64,000 bases of DNA from the NCBI GenBank assembly GCA_034440635.1, contig JAOTON010001807.1, positions 62,001 to 126,000 of the forward strand, given 5' to 3'. Positions 21,789-37,784 of this stretch are shown here, one piece after another. The notes under the pieces were generated by a model. It saw only the letters and a program-made list of their open reading frames with translations. It was not told the origin of the DNA and ran no database searches. The stretch is from Lepas anatifera. Taxonomy: Eukaryota; Arthropoda; Thecostraca; Lepadidae. Position 1 is the stretch's first letter. Each line of letters starts with the position of its first letter. A program made the position numbers and the translations under genes.

Positions 21789-23318
21789 TCGGGGATGTGT
21801 GACACTTTGAGAAGGTGAATGACACTTTGAAAAGTGGTTTTTGTATCAGCCAAAATTGCCACGTTTTTCACAGGCTCGGCAAAGTGCAAAGAAGGCAATG
21901 CTTATTTTTCTTCCGTGAGGGTAATTTGTCGCTGCTCTGACCAGATCTTTGCCTCAGGCAATACTAAACGTGCGGCAATATAGATGCAGTGAAAACAATG
22001 GCTTGAAGCCTGCATAGAGAGGAAATGTGCCGAGGAAAGAATGGGGGTCGTCGGAGCAAGAGAGAAAGCATAGACAGTTTACTTGACTCGGGATACAAAT
22101 TGTTTGTGTCTGTGGGTTATAATATATCTGTCACCGTATGTTTCGTCCACTCATTTCCAGCTCTATTCACACCTCGTTCACCTCCAGACGCGCACTAGCC
22201 CGCAACGCCCGGTTCCCCGAACAATAATGAAGTGTTTCTGGCCGGTCCGGCGCGCCTGACCAGCCCTGTTTTGCCCGCCTGTTTATGGCCCATTACCCGA
22301 TCGTCGCGGCTCGTGCGCCTGCCCTTCCCCTAGGACCAGGTGGGCGTCGGACAGGTGGCGGCACATCTGCCCCCCCTCCCCCAGCTGACCCCTGTCGGGG
22401 TGTCCGTGCGTGGCGGTGGCGGTGCACTGCTATTGGTCGGCACGTGCTATCGATCGCAGAAAAATGTGTGGTGTTGGGATGCTGAATGCATAGGCCCGAC
22501 TTTGAAATGCGTGTTAATGGGGGGTTTGGAAGCTGGTTAAGTAGCTGCTTAATATATATCTGGGAAAAATACTTTATTACATTTAAATTATATTCTGGCT
22601 TGATTTTAGCACGAAATGTTGAGATGCTGATTGGTTTCAGATGGTAATTTTCTCTGACTATCGGTGTACTGAGTTCTTGTTACGTCCGGAACCGAATATG
22701 CTAGTACGTACTTAGACTAGTTTCTTAACGATCATTCAACAACTAAAACTGTCATTCTGTCAACTTTTCAAGAGATCCTGGGACTTATCCAGGGGAGTTC
22801 AATGATGGCGTCTGCATTGTATGAGGCCCATGCTGCGTCTGAGAATCTCACCAGTCTGGCACGATTTAGGGCCTTAATATCAGCGTAGGACTTTATTTCT
22901 GTGCGAACTTTTGGGACTCGGTGCTGCATACCCCGCGGTCTATTCAGCTCCAAAGTCAGCTGACCTTTTGACAACACAGGGCGAAAGCCGATCTCGTTTC
23001 AGTGACAGAAGGAAGGTATTACACGGCAGCGGCGGCGGGTCCCAGTGAAATTGGATGGAAATGAAGTGCCGCTCAGTTTCTGTAGAGCTCCGCTGATGGA
23101 ACGTTTCAAAGGCTCGAGGACAAGGAATCCTGACGTGGCGAGTAGCCCATGGGATGATTTTCAGCGTATTTCTGCGTAGGGGTTTTGGATCTTGTTTGAT
23201 CTGGTAAAAACTTAGGTAGTGTAAGAAGTAATCCGCTATATTTGGCTTTCTCACTTCGTCAAGAATATATATATATATATATATATATATATTACAAATA
23301 TGTACGTATGTGTATATG
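21789..23318. other. No recognisable gene; short (AT)n at 23265-23291
   Basis: No gene or element end is supportable. An (AT)13 run lies directly before the family B MITE at 23319. Confidence 0.45.
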
Positions 23319-23479
23319 CAGTGGCGGATCCAGGACTTCATTTCGGGAGGAAGGGAAGGGCTAGGTGGCTCGAACTTACCCTGTCATTGCCTCGGAACAA
23401 CCTCCGGCTATGCATTCACAGTAGACATTTAGACGTTTGAAGGGGAGTGGTAGCCCCTAGCCCCATGTATCTGCCAATG
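23319..23479. mobile_element. Family B MITE
   Basis: CAGTGGCGGATCCAGGACTT at the left, GTATCTGCCAATG at the right, with CATTTCGGGAGG, CATTGCCTCGGAACAACCTC, CGGCTATGCATTCACAGTAG and GACGTTTGAAGGGGAG inside. Target duplication is not clear. Confidence 0.85.
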
Positions 23480-24110
23480 TATTTATATGTATAAAGTCTG
23501 GACGCATGCGTGTGGTGCCAGAAGTCCAGTCAGCGTGTGCGTAGCAAGAAGAAATATACTGCAGCCATCTGTGTGTCTATTTGTGTGTTTTCTTCCAGAA
23601 GCTTGCTTCTTCTGGAAGCTCAGCCACATGCTTTGTTGAAATATGTGCCGACGAATATGAAGCGTTGCTGTGGTCATCGCAATCAATACATTTTCCCTCA
23701 ATGTTTTGAATAGTCTGTCAAATGGCCCGTAAAAGTAAGGCGGGCGTAGTTACCAAGGGTACTTCTAATACATTGGCTTGTACTTTATTTCGATGGACAC
23801 GGATCTGCACTGGCAATAGTATTCTGAGTCAGGAGAAGTGTCCAAGTCCGGAAATAGCTCTATACTGTCAAGTGAATACCTCTGGTGTATGCTGGCGGTA
23901 GACGACTGTCTGTGATGCCAGGGGATGATGGTGAGGGTGTTGAAGTGGAATTGGGCAGACATAGATATACTAGCCGCTAATTTGGAGAAACAGAAAAAAG
24001 ATCACTGACTCTAGCAATGACTCACTTAAGCCATGACGACAGTACCGTTGTTCACAAATAGCAGCCTGTGTTTGATGATGGCCTTTTCCTGTCGTATACC
24101 AAGGTCGTGG

Positions 24111-24197
24111 GTTGAGTCAGATGAGTTGGGGTAGGTGTGCTAGGTGGGACGGTTGAGTCAGATGAGTTGGGGTAGGTGCTAGGTGGGACGGTTGAGT
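24111..24197. repeat. Two-copy tandem repeat, about 41 bp
   Basis: GGTTGAGTCAGATGAGTTGG and GGTAGGTGTGCTAGGTGGGA occur twice in a row, followed by GGTTGAGTAG. The preceding 24 kb-side spacer (23480-24110) shows nothing else. Confidence 0.85.
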
Positions 24198-24207
24198 AGT
24201 TTGCGTC

Positions 24208-24365
24208 CAGTGGCGGATCCAGGGCTTCATTTCGAGGAGGCAAGGGGGCTCGAGCCGTACCCACCATTGCCTCGGATCAGCCTCCGCCTATGGATGAACT
24301 GTAGGCATTTGGAAATTTCGGGAGGCTTAAGCCCCCTAGCCCCCCCCACTCTGTATCCGCCAATG
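24208..24365. mobile_element. Family B MITE
   Basis: CAGTGGCGGATCCAGGGCTT at the left, CTGTATCCGCCAATG at the right, with CATTTCGAGGAGG, CTCGAGCC, CCACCATTGCCTCGGATCAG and GGCATTTGGAAATTTCGGGA inside. The flanks TTTGCGTC and TACGTGTC match in five of eight bases, too weak to call. Confidence 0.88.
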
Positions 24366-27720
<3,355 letters not shown>

Positions 27721-27780
27721 AAGCCGCCGCGCGGCACTGGAAGCCGCCGCGCGGTGCTGGAAGCCGCCGCGCGGTGCTGG
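27721..27780. repeat. 20-bp tandem repeat, three units
   Basis: AAGCCGCCGCGCGGTGCTGG three times; the first has CACTGG. GCCGCCGCGCGGTGC makes it very CpG-rich. Confidence 0.95.
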
Positions 27781-27978
27781 CTGAGCGGTGCGAACTCTCA
27801 CGGCAGCCGCCTGACTGGCCGGCCGGGACTCACGGCGGCGGCGCGGTGCTTAGTCTAACTGATGTCGGGATGGAAATACATCGTGACGCGCCGTGGGAAA
27901 ACGGCCTCAAGTGGCAGGCATTCTAGATTGGGCCCAGATGGATGTTCTGGCTGATGGGCTGTTGGTGCCGATGCGTGG

Positions 27979-27981
<3 letters not shown>

Positions 27982-28052
<71 letters not shown>
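27982..28052. repeat. (AT)n microsatellite
   Basis: About 35 uninterrupted AT units. Confidence 0.98.
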
Positions 28053-28058
<6 letters not shown>

Positions 28059-29522
28059 TTTTGTCGTTGTTAAAACCTTTGGTTTTGAATTCGAGAAGTT
28101 GATGAATTTCAGAATTCTCGCTGGGTGTCACTGATAAAAATCAAAGCATTGCTTCGAGATGGCTGCTGACTGTTGGGGAAGTAAAGGACAATAAAAGACA
28201 CGTGTAAAATGCGCATTGCCCTTGCGTTGCCAGTATTTTTGGACTGTAAGGTCTTGACAAATGTTCTCGATTTAGCGTAGTAATGTTTCCAGGAAATACG
28301 GAGCTCTGGACGAAGCACAATGTTTTTGTGTTCATTTTTACCACGTCTTTTAGATACGTGGAGAGCAGCCATAGCCGTAATACTTCGGAGAAAATTAGCT
28401 GTCAACCTCAGATCAGCGGTAAGCCATTTGAAATGATATATAAGATCGTATCAGTGGAGGCTGGAGGGTTCCAATTGTTTGGTGCGTTTCGAAATTTCAG
28501 CAATAATGGTTCATTCTTGCATCGATTCAAATCATCAGTACACGTTTGCTCTGCTTCAAACATCCATTTTTCCCAATGCCACTGATTTGAGTGGCGTTTT
28601 GTTACCGTGTATCGCACATTATCGTCAGCTGCAACTTTTCACCCTTCCGACCCTCCTGCGGCTGTTTTTATTTCTATCGCCCCGAACGTCGCTATGCTGG
28701 AGGCGGTCTTCGACGTCCCCAGGCGATGATACTCTCAACGGTGAGTGGGCCTGATGTAGCTATAGCTGGCCATGTATGTGTGGGCGCGGTGGCTGCTATC
28801 GTAGATTTCGGACAACGAAGACTGGATTTTGGGGCAGTGAAGTCAAGTAGTCTCTAATGCCACTTAACAAGTTTCACGAACTTTCCAGGCGGCTTGTATT
28901 GAATCAATCGTCATTGTCTCGTCAATGGATTGGCATCCAATTTGAGGAGAGCCATTCCTTTCGGAAGCGAACGGCCAGTCTCGAACAGTTCTGTGTCACT
29001 GAAGAGGAATCGCCTCAAGCAGTGTGGCAGTCGCATGGATTTGGCGTCTGAGAGTGATTTCCAATACGTCATGGTCATGCAGACAACCATGTCATCACAA
29101 GCCAGAGCTTGAAATAGTTTTTATCGCGTGTTGACATTTTGCAGTTTCAGCTAGCTTTTGCCATGTTGCCACGATATCCCTCACTACCCCACATGTAATT
29201 TGATTGGGGCGCGACTCGATTATTTTCGGTTGATATCTGAGGAAATAGCGGCGTCACTCCGCCACCATCGATCGCCCGCCGGCGCCAAGCTCCCCCTGTG
29301 AACCCCTGGGGGTGCTCCCTCCCCAGCTCCTCAGGGAGCTGAGCCGCCGTAATGGATTTCCCCGACGCCCCCAGGGATTGGCGCTAAGAACCTCCACCAC
29401 TCTTCAGGCAGACTCCAGAATGACTATTCGCCGGCTGGGAATGGTTTCATTTCGTGCGTGGGCTGCCATCTCCCCTGTCCTCTGCCCACCCCCAGGGGAC
29501 GGGGAATCACGTGTCAGCGCCA
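28053..29522. other. No recognisable feature
   Basis: No gene, RNA or element end is supportable in this stretch. Confidence 0.4.
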
Positions 29523-30303
29523 TTAAACGCGCATTGACGGGGTCTGACACTTGATTGACGGGGGGCGGTACCGCCCTAAGATCTCGAGAACCACGGTAGG
29601 TGCGAAAAACGGTAAACGGCTTTGGGCTGCCCATCACTTTCCATCGAAACATTTGAACCATTTTTTGTAGGTACATTTAAGGTCACAGAGGTCAAAACAT
29701 GCCGTCATAGGGATAAATGTAAAATTAGTTTTTGGGCATTACATTGAACAAGTAAAGATAAGCAAAACGACTTAACTATATGAATCCTTTAGAAGGAATC
29801 GAATGATATATAATTTGACCTTGTAGGTCAAATAAGATTCGACCTGACCTGAGGTCAGGTCAGTCAAATTATATAAAATGATATATTAGAACCGCAAAGC
29901 CCAGGCGAGTCTAATGCAGCTAAAATAAATGCTCTATCACCATCCGTTACTGAGTTATTCCGTAAAAACCATTTTTCCCATGTATTTCAATGGAGAGGTC
30001 ATGCGTCGTACCTGACCTTAAGTCATCGATATCAAAAATACCGGAACATATGTTAGAAATCGGTGGCCATTATGTGATATGAGTTTCAATGGATAAGTTA
30101 CTGTCGACTTATGCTATCTTAAACTTTTTTTAGGTCGGGTCACTTGACCTGTACTGGTGACCTGACCTGAGATGACCTAACCTTAAAATTTTAAGAAGTT
30201 GTAAAATGATGGGAAAAAGGTATAAGTAGGGGCTAGGCCGAGTTTTTACTATCTCCGAAAACCCGAGGGGGCGGGTACCCGCCCCCGTCAATGCGCGTGT
30301 TAA
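29523..30303. mobile_element. TTAA-flanked non-autonomous element, family T2, 781 bp
   Basis: TTAA followed by ACGCGCATTGACGGGG at the left matches CCCCGTCAATGCGCGTG followed by TTAA at the right. Just inside each end is a perfect palindrome: GGGCGGTACCGCCC (29563-29576) and GGGCGGGTACCCGCCC (about 30269-30284). The inside has no coding capacity but many AGGTCA/TGACCT words. The terminal CACGCGC and the general plan are shared with family T1, so the two are probably related. Confidence 0.8.
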
Positions 30304-31174
30304 GGTCGCAGCCGCACCGGGGACGTTGCGCCAATCGTTGGCCGTCGATTGCGACGATATGGCGCGTCGAGGGAGACAGCGCCGGAAAAGACTCTTCATG
30401 CTGGTTTTGCGATTGTGTTGGTTTTTTGTCGGAATCTTGTTTTGTTTTTTGTAGACAAAACGTTTTCTGTGGTCTGCTCTTCCTAGGGGAGGTATCCTTG
30501 TTCATATGACTCATCTGATGTAGATGCCTGTTCTCTTGATGAGAACGAGTCATATTCATGTTTTGTATGCATCCTCTAGTTGCCTTCTCATAGAGGCTGC
30601 TCCTGCGGCATCCACTAAAAATTTAGGGGCAGGGTTGCCAGACTGTTGACTGAAAATTGTGAAACTGAGTCCGAAAAGCAGACATTATTTTTTAATTTAT
30701 TTGAAATAAACACAATATCGAGTTGGTACTTTTCCAGAATTAATTTGGATTTCCTCTGCTCTTTTCAGCAACACCTAGCAGCATTGCCTATACTTAATTT
30801 AATAGAGGGCTCAAGAACAGCCACATAGATGCTTCAAGCGTGAAGCTTTCCAGCATAAGGACACATGAGAGGCCACTGGTAGGTTCATTCACCCTCCACT
30901 GCGTAAGAACCCATGTCATCCAGCAGAGGATCCAGTCCATGCAGATGGCAGTGGACCTGTCCCGGGGCCACAGGTCTGCCTGCACGCGGCAGGGTTCGGT
31001 GTGTCCAGCGGGCCAGGGTGTAGCCGCTAGCAGTGCAGCACCCACCGTGCCTTCCCGGACGCCACATCCTTTCACTCCGTTGCGATAAATCTGTCGCCTT
31101 TCACTCAGGTCTCGCCCTAGTCGACTGCATCACAGCTGGCGAATTTACGGCGCTGCGTGGACTGTGCCAGTGGC
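30304..31174. other. No recognisable feature
   Basis: Nothing supportable. TTTTGTTTTTTGTAGACAAAACG near 30434 is a loose inverted repeat. Confidence 0.4.
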
Positions 31175-31326
31175 CAGTGGCGGATATAGGGGGACTCAAG
31201 CCCCCCACCCCAAATGTCCGAGTGCACATGGTCAAAACATAGGCGGAGGCTGATCCGAGGCAGGGACGGGGAGGCGGGGGGCAGGCCATAGCCCCTCCCC
31301 CAAATGAAGTCCTGGATCCGCCACTG
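31175..31326. mobile_element. Family B MITE, reverse orientation
   Basis: CAGTGGCGGATATAGGGGGA at the left and CCTGGATCCGCCACTG at the right. The reverse complement shows the family order, including CATAGGCGGAGGCTGATCCG on this strand for the CGGATCAGCCTCCGCCTATG block. The flanks share GTGGC (five of eight bases). Confidence 0.9.
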
Positions 31327-34300
31327 GTGGTGGCGGACGTGAAGTGGGATCGTTGATGCGTGCTGGGATCAAGATTGGCTTAAGGTGGACAGTTACACTG
31401 TCTTAATCGCCAGGAGACTCAGTTGAAACTTGCTTAAGAGCACGGAAAGGGGACGGACGGAGAATGTAGAAACAAGAATAGATGTGCCCCAGTGGTAGTG
31501 TCCGGTCCAGATTCTCATTTCGGAAGTGGGGCTGGCGAGGCGGGTTTCTTCCCTACCCTTCCTTTTCCTCGAATATCCCCTTACTATGTTATTATTATCA
31601 CTCATATTATTTGGGAGATGGAGATGGCTTGAGCCCCTTAGTATTCGTCACTGCTCAGGGGCCTGGATTTATGTATTTTTGGGGCAATGAAACGTCGAAT
31701 TAGTGCTGGTGTTAGTGTATCATTTAGTGTTTTTTTAGCGTAGGTATTTCATTTTAAGGACTTTAGAATTCCTTTTATGCTGTTTGACAGACTTGTGGCT
31801 AAGCTAAAACACACTTTATGTATTTCGTTATCCTTTTTATGTTATTATAGTTATTGACATTTTTAATCAATGCACCTGAATAATTCTAAAAATCCATTCC
31901 TCTGGTCTTGCCTCATACCTTTCCTTTATTTAGGATGAGGAAAATGTCAAAAGCAGAATGTCGGTCAACATAACTGAACTGGGTTACTATTTGATCCTAC
32001 TTTCTGTTCACAGTACTTGCTGCACTCTAAATGGCTGGCGTTAAATCTCCAAAAAGTGTCGGTATGAAACCCATTTTCTAACATCATAAAGCTTATGGGC
32101 ATTTCTGTTTCTTCTTCTAATGTCTGAGTAAAAAAGCATGGCGAGATGGCGTCTGCACCTTTACCGACCAGCACAACAGGCTCCGCCCCCTCCTCCCTCC
32201 CCCTTCACATCGCATCCGCCAGGCGTCACGTGTCGCCTGTCGTGACCTGATTGACATTCGCGCTTCGCCACAGCTGTTTCTCAGGGGGGAGGGGGGTGAC
32301 ATATGTGCATTCTCACGTGACATTGGCTTTGTCAATAGCTGGAGCGAGACAGTGTTGCGATGCGAATGTGGTTTGAGCTGTTGGCCGCAATAGAAAGCGT
32401 CTGTTGGTGCCGGAACGAAAATTGGTCACTATCAAGGTCGGTTCGAGCTGGAAATAATAACTACCAGCATTATGGAGTGATTCTCAACAGATGTGAACTT
32501 AACTTGACATTAATTAGCCTAACTTGTCATGCAACTACTTTTCAGACCACTTCTAAGGAGGTTAAGCTGCTCTAGGAACGTTGATTTATATGTTTGGGGG
32601 TGCCCGAGCTCCTACAATTGATTCGCTGCGGTAGAGTTAGAATAACCCTTAAATTGCCGCGACTTTCATTTAAAGACTTAAAGTTGTTTGGTTTGCAATT
32701 GAAGAGGCCAGTAGGAAGTGCCTGTTCTTTTGTACTATATATGATCCTGTCTCCTTTTGATGAATGTTGACAGTTAATTTGACCATTCCCGATCATTGAA
32801 ACATTCACGCCCCTGGCCCAACCCTTGTGTTGGCGAACTGCAGGTTCATGGGTCAGCGAAGAAGCATTTGCGTTCGCACATTTAGTGGTATAAATGATAT
32901 CGAATTCACCTATATGACTGACGGGAATGAAAAAAGTCAATTTCATTGCGTTAAAGGAAAACATTGACTTTGTCTTTGAATTGAATGCGTTTAGACGAAA
33001 GGTTTTACACTGGCCTCTTAACACATTTTTGCACACGCTCCAACCTGTTAGCGACTGTTCCAGCCCCCTCTCCTCTCCTACTCCGGCGCCATTGATACTT
33101 TTACAAGACGGTGGGAGAACCCCTTCAAGGTCTGACGCAAGTGTCGGCTCTTTTGTTACCACATGGTAGGATGGATGGGGGGGGGGTGGGGGTCGTCAAG
33201 GTCACGGGAATTAGTCCCTACAGCTGCCACGAGAGTCGCAGCGACACCCGTCTTGAAGGGCCTGGCAGGTGCGCGAGGGGTCAGGTATGTACCTCCTGCT
33301 ACGCTTCAAGTGGATTGCTGAGGTGGACGATTGAATGAATTTCAGTCACGGACGGCTCAAATTACGTGACTTCATGAAAATACACGGGGTTAAAGTGTGC
33401 ATCTCCCAGAACTGATAGCTGCTTGCTTGCCTCTGGAGGCTGAAGGCGCAGTTTGTATGTCATGTCTCGGGCGCTGCACACGACCTTACACGTGTCTTGT
33501 TTTATATCGGCCCGGCTGGTTTGTGCGCCATGACGAGAATTTGTGGCCGGCTTGACCTTGGACGTGCGGCGGCAGCGCAGGCTCTCCTGCCCGGCGGCGG
33601 GCAGTCGCAGAACAAAGGCACCGGCATGCGCGGAAAAATCTCAACCAGGAACTATTTTAATTACGTAGTTGTCAGTGGTGGATCGTTCCAAAGTATTGCT
33701 GCTGTTTCAAAGCGTGAAGTTTAAAACAGCAAGACTGTCTTATAGAAATTTATACGATTTTTCTTCGACTGGTTTCAACTAGTGCACCCAACCGGGGCCC
33801 AAATCCCAACACCGCCGCTGCTGCCGGGAGAGGTGGAGAGCGCTGTAGTCATTTTCTGCGGTCGTCAACATTGGCGGATCCAAGGGAACGTGACTCCTCA
33901 TAAATGCTGGAAACAGTACCGTCTCCCCGCCTCCGCCCCCTCAATGGCTTACCTGTAACCCGCATTTAGGTACAAAAAGCAACTCGCTGGAACTTGGAAG
34001 GATCATATAAAAATGCTCGCCCAAAGTCTGGTGAAACCTCAATCTTACCGAATAGAAAGAAAACGTTTCACATTCCACTGGTTGGGTTTGGTCGCCGCTG
34101 CCCTCTCGTCAGAATCTTGGTCTAGTTGGACCCTCCCAACTCGAGTCCTGGATCCTCCCGTGGCCGCGGAGGGCAGGGAGGACTATTTACTGGCAGTGAT
34201 TATAGGTGGCTCCAATCCAGGGCAGTTGAATAACGGGTACTTAAGTTTTGTACCCAAAGTGATCAGAATCATAGTTTAGTACCAGTTTTAGCATAATATA

Positions 34301-34716
34301 CTAGGAATATGCCAAAATAATACTAGTTTAGTACATTGATATAAGTTAAACCCAAACGGCTGCAGCTGGTGACTGTGGTATTTGTTTGTACCCAAATGTC
34401 GTTTCGATGATAATCGGCTAAGTGGGTACAATTCAGCCACTTTGGGGACCATGGCAGGGGCGGATGCGAATTTTCTCAAAAGAGGCTCGGGTTTCAATCG
34501 TAGGAGCCCCCGCTCTTGGTTTTCATTTTTCATAATTTGAGCGTTAAAGTGAATAAATCATCTGGGTGGTGTATATTTAAACGTACTTATCAAATAAAGT
34601 TTGATACTTTTGGGGACTCCAGGCCAGCCATTGGGACCCCCGAGACCAGTATCCGTGGCGTTTGGGCTCCTTGAATTTACCTAAGAAACGCCCACTGAAC
34701 ATAGGAGCCCCTGCTT
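31327..34716. other. No recognisable gene in about 3.4 kb
   Basis: A stop-free 591-base minus-strand frame at 32572-33162 has no recognisable domain, no codon pattern and no splice context, so I do not call it a gene. CATTGGCGGATCCAAGGG near 33872 and CAGGGGCGGATGCGAA near 34455 look like lone MITE ends. Nothing else is supportable. Confidence 0.4.
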
Positions 34717-34950
34717 CATAGGCGGATCCAAATTGCCAATCGGGGGCGCTATCCGGTCCGAGGGGCGCCAACGGTAAAATCTATCAGGTGGGCGCAAAAT
34801 CCTATCGGTAGGCGCCGATTTTCGCATCCTGGGGGATGGAAGCGACATTTCAGGGGCGCCATCGACCTCTCAGGGGGCGCCGTGGCCATTTCAGGGGACT
34901 CCAGGTCGATCGGGAGCACATGTCTCCCTTTTCCCCTGGATCTGCCTATG
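34717..34950. mobile_element. Family A MITE
   Basis: CATAGGCGGATCC at the left, CCTGGATCTGCCTATG at the right. Inside: GTAGGCGCCGATTTTCGCAT, GGAAGCGACATTTCAGGGGC, CCATCGACCTCTCAGGGGGC, GCCGTGGCCATTTCAGGGG, in the same order as 52592-52816. No clear target duplication. Confidence 0.9.
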
Positions 34951-35592
34951 CCCAGCGGAGGGCCTTTGCCGTGCTCAAGGCCAGGCTAATGGTACGCGGT
35001 CGCCCCATCACCTACCATACCCTTAGATCCCCCTGGAACGTGATGTATTTACTCCTGGATCCGCCTCTGCACTAGGAAAATTCATCCCTTAGAGCTAAAA
35101 GCATGAAGGGCGCAAAGTTGCTGAATTTCAGCGAATACATTGTGTTTCGCACATTCGACTCTATGAAAAGTTTGGCCGCTTCTAGGATTCGAACCCACGC
35201 CTGAAAATGAAACCAAAACATGGGACCGGCTTTCGCCGTCTAGCTCGCTGGTTAATTCACGGCTGGCGGTTTTGACCCCGGAAATGAAAATAAAAATGTC
35301 CTGGCGTCCATTTGAACTGCTTTTCGTGAACCTGCGCGTGGTTTAAGATACTCTCCCGAGGCTCTAGATTGCAAGCTTTTAACATGTGTTCCCTATGGAC
35401 TAGTCGAAAATGCCAGCCGTTTAGTAGGAAAACTTCCCCCGGCTCCAATCAGCCCCGCGGTATGGATTGCGCCAACCTTAACTTGTGTCGGCCATGTACG
35501 CTGGAATGGGATGGTCCGCGCGGGTATTTTTTGCCGTCACTTGGCCCCGATATCGATATGGCGGCGAAATAATGTCGCTCCTAGTGAGACGT
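34951..35592. other. No recognisable gene; one lone polymerase III B-box-like word
   Basis: GGATTCGAACC at about 35186-35196 is the reverse complement of a perfect B box, and AGCGAGCTAGACGG-like text lies about 65 bases upstream on the minus strand, but no A box or cloverleaf can be made out. CTGGATCCGCCTCTGC near 35056 is a lone MITE end. Confidence 0.35.
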
Positions 35593-35856
35593 CATAGGTG
35601 AATCCAGGATCATTGGTGGATCCAGGACTGTCGGTGGGGGGGGAGTGCCATCTGAACCAGGGGCGCAATTTTGGGCGGCAAAACCTATCAGTTGGGCGCC
35701 AAATCGTATCGCGGTGGTGCCGATAATCGTATCGGGGGAGGTGGGAAGCGAATTTTCGGGGGGGGCTTCGTGTCAATTCCAGGTGCGCCAAGTGTCTATG
35801 GGGTAAAGGGCGGGGTGGGGGATAGTGCTTCCACTTCTCCCCTGGGTCTGCCCATG
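35593..35856. mobile_element. Family A MITE, diverged
   Basis: CATAGGTGAATCCAGG at 35593 and CATTGGTGGATCCAGG at 35611 are two possible left ends; CCTGGGTCTGCCCATG ends it. The inside has CAGTTGGGCGCCAAATCGTA, GTGCCGATAATCGTATCGGG and GGGAAGCGAATTTTCGG, parallel to 34717-34950. Confidence 0.75.
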
Positions 35857-35996
35857 TCGAATATTTATTATGGGAGAGGATACTTCAGTCAAAGGTGTGC
35901 CATTTGGGGTGGGGGTGCCGCTTCAAGATGTAACCTATCACAGAAGCGCCAGAACGCATTTTGGGTCAATGCTTGCATCTTGGGTTAAGCGAGGTT

Positions 35997-37010
35997 TTAA
36001 CACGCGCCCCGCTGGGGGAATTCGCCCCCCTCCTGGTTTTTCCCAGGTAGCTCAAAAACGAAGAGACGCAGAACAACGAAACTTAAGGTACCTTAGCCCT
36101 GATCAATTTTACACATTTGACAAAATTTTTGCGTTAAGGTCATGTCAGGTCAAGGAGCTATTCAGGGTCAAGTGACCCGACCTCAAAACCTAAAATTATG
36201 AGTTTGAAGCAGCGCCCAGGGAACATTAGCGAACCAATCAGTCTGAAACTTCCACAATATGATAAGGTCATTAGGGTCTACAAATCTGCTATTTCTGAAT
36301 TTTGATATTGGTGACCTAAGGTGGGGTCAATTTTTTGGTCACCCCATTATAAGTCTATGGTGAAAATAGAATGGACTAGTTTTCAGGAAATACTGGATAG
36401 ATAAGGCTGAAAATCCTGAAACTGCCTATTCTTACCACGATCTTGACCTTTAAGTTGAGTTTTTGAGCATCTGACCTCTCAAAGGTCATATCAGGTCACG
36501 GGAGCAGAGAGTGATTGTTTTGCCAATAACTTCTCACTGAATTGAGATAAAGTTCCCCTTTTGCTTGCAGTGTGTTTATATTGTCGCGGGGAGTCGATTG
36601 ATATGCAACATGACCATACCAGGCCACTCTGTGACCCTGAACTAGGTCGAGGTCAGGTCATTTTGACTATTTGACCTAGCAAGGTCATATTATACATCAT
36701 TCCATTCGCTGCGATGAGAGGAATCCAATGATGCATACAGATTTTCCCTAGCTCCCCTGAGGGCAGATCTAGAGAGGGAAACGTACACTGCTCTGTTGTA
36801 AGCCTATGGAGCATTCTTTGACGTATGCTGACCTCAATATTGAACTGACATTAAAATTATTCTTATAAATTCTCTTCGTCTTAACAAGAGCTTTCGAACG
36901 CCGCCCGTAATTTTCCTTTAGCTTTCGTGGGGAACGAGATACGGAGGGGGCAAAAAACGCCCCCCCAGCGGGGCGCGTCATGCAAGGAACCCCAGCGGGG
37001 CGCGTGTTAA
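35997..37010 (+). mobile_element. TTAA-flanked element family T1, copy 2 (complete, 1014 bp)
   Basis: TTAA plus CACGCGCCCCGCTGGGG at the left; the reverse complement CCCCAGCGGGGCGCGTG plus TTAA at the right. The right terminus is doubled: CCCCAGCGGGGCGCGTC stands about 25 bp further inside, at 36964-36980. Copies 1 and 3 have the same direction. It has no coding capacity. AGGTCA/TGACCT hexamers are frequent, mainly at 36120-36180, 36305-36340, 36470-36500 and 36610-36690. It carries the empty site CGGGGAGT of the MITE found in copy 1. Confidence 0.88.
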
Positions 37011-37784
37011 GGGGGCCGGGGTGCAATGTAGGTGCTGAGAGGGCCGATCGGGGGGGGGCTGTGCTCTGCCCCTGAATCCGCCTGTTTGAAGTGTCTCCCT
37101 CTTAAACTTGCTGCAATCGTTATAGGTGTTGTATTATGAAGTAAGAAAAGCCAAGCAGAGCCATTAATTTCGCCTTATCGCGCTGTAGCAAACCCCGTTC
37201 AATAACCCTTCATGCGGAAGCATTTGCAGGAGTTTCGGACGGTCTGCAATGTTCCTCCTCCAACGTTCATAAACGCCCACACTCAGGGTCATCGCCACCC
37301 CCGGAGGGGAAAGAAGGGCTGCACCTTCTTTGTATTCAAATGTTCAAAAACATTTTATGTTTAATTAGCGGGCAGTAACAAGGAACCACATTCGAAGTTT
37401 TTTGTATCAGGGGGCCAGAGGGTGGGGGGCTATCCATCAGCGAGAGCAAGTTGTTTCTAACAATCCCACTCCTCAAATTTTAGCCTGTAATGCTATTATG
37501 TTGAGTTGCGTGCTCGGGGAGGTTTATCAATGATGCGGGGGAGAGTGGAGAGGGAGGTTGGATTGTTACGGGATAGATTTCTGCGCACATACGGGTGAAG
37601 GCGTGGCAGCGCTGGCGGAGTGAGGTCGAGTACGTCCTGCTGCTCCATATAAGTGCACCGCTCGCATTAGGCAAACGCATCACTCGCATAGGGAAAGCTG
37701 TGCGTCAGAAGGAATACAAAAACAGAACTCAACAGAGGTACTTCATCTCTCGGACCCAAATCTCGGAGAGGTCGTCTTTACTGG
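37011..37784. other. No recognisable feature
   Basis: Directly after T1 copy 2 a G-rich phrase ends in TGCCCCTGAATCCGCCTG (about 37063-37083), a lone MITE end. Otherwise nothing supportable. Confidence 0.4.

Noticed and set aside
32572..33162. Minus-strand open frame of about 196 codons outside repeats
   Set aside because: The longest non-repeat frame, but it has no recognisable motif and ordinary intergenic composition. A translated search could overturn this.
35175..35265. tRNA gene or SINE suggested by a perfect B box on the minus strand
   Set aside because: No A box at the right distance, no cloverleaf and no second copy in the window.
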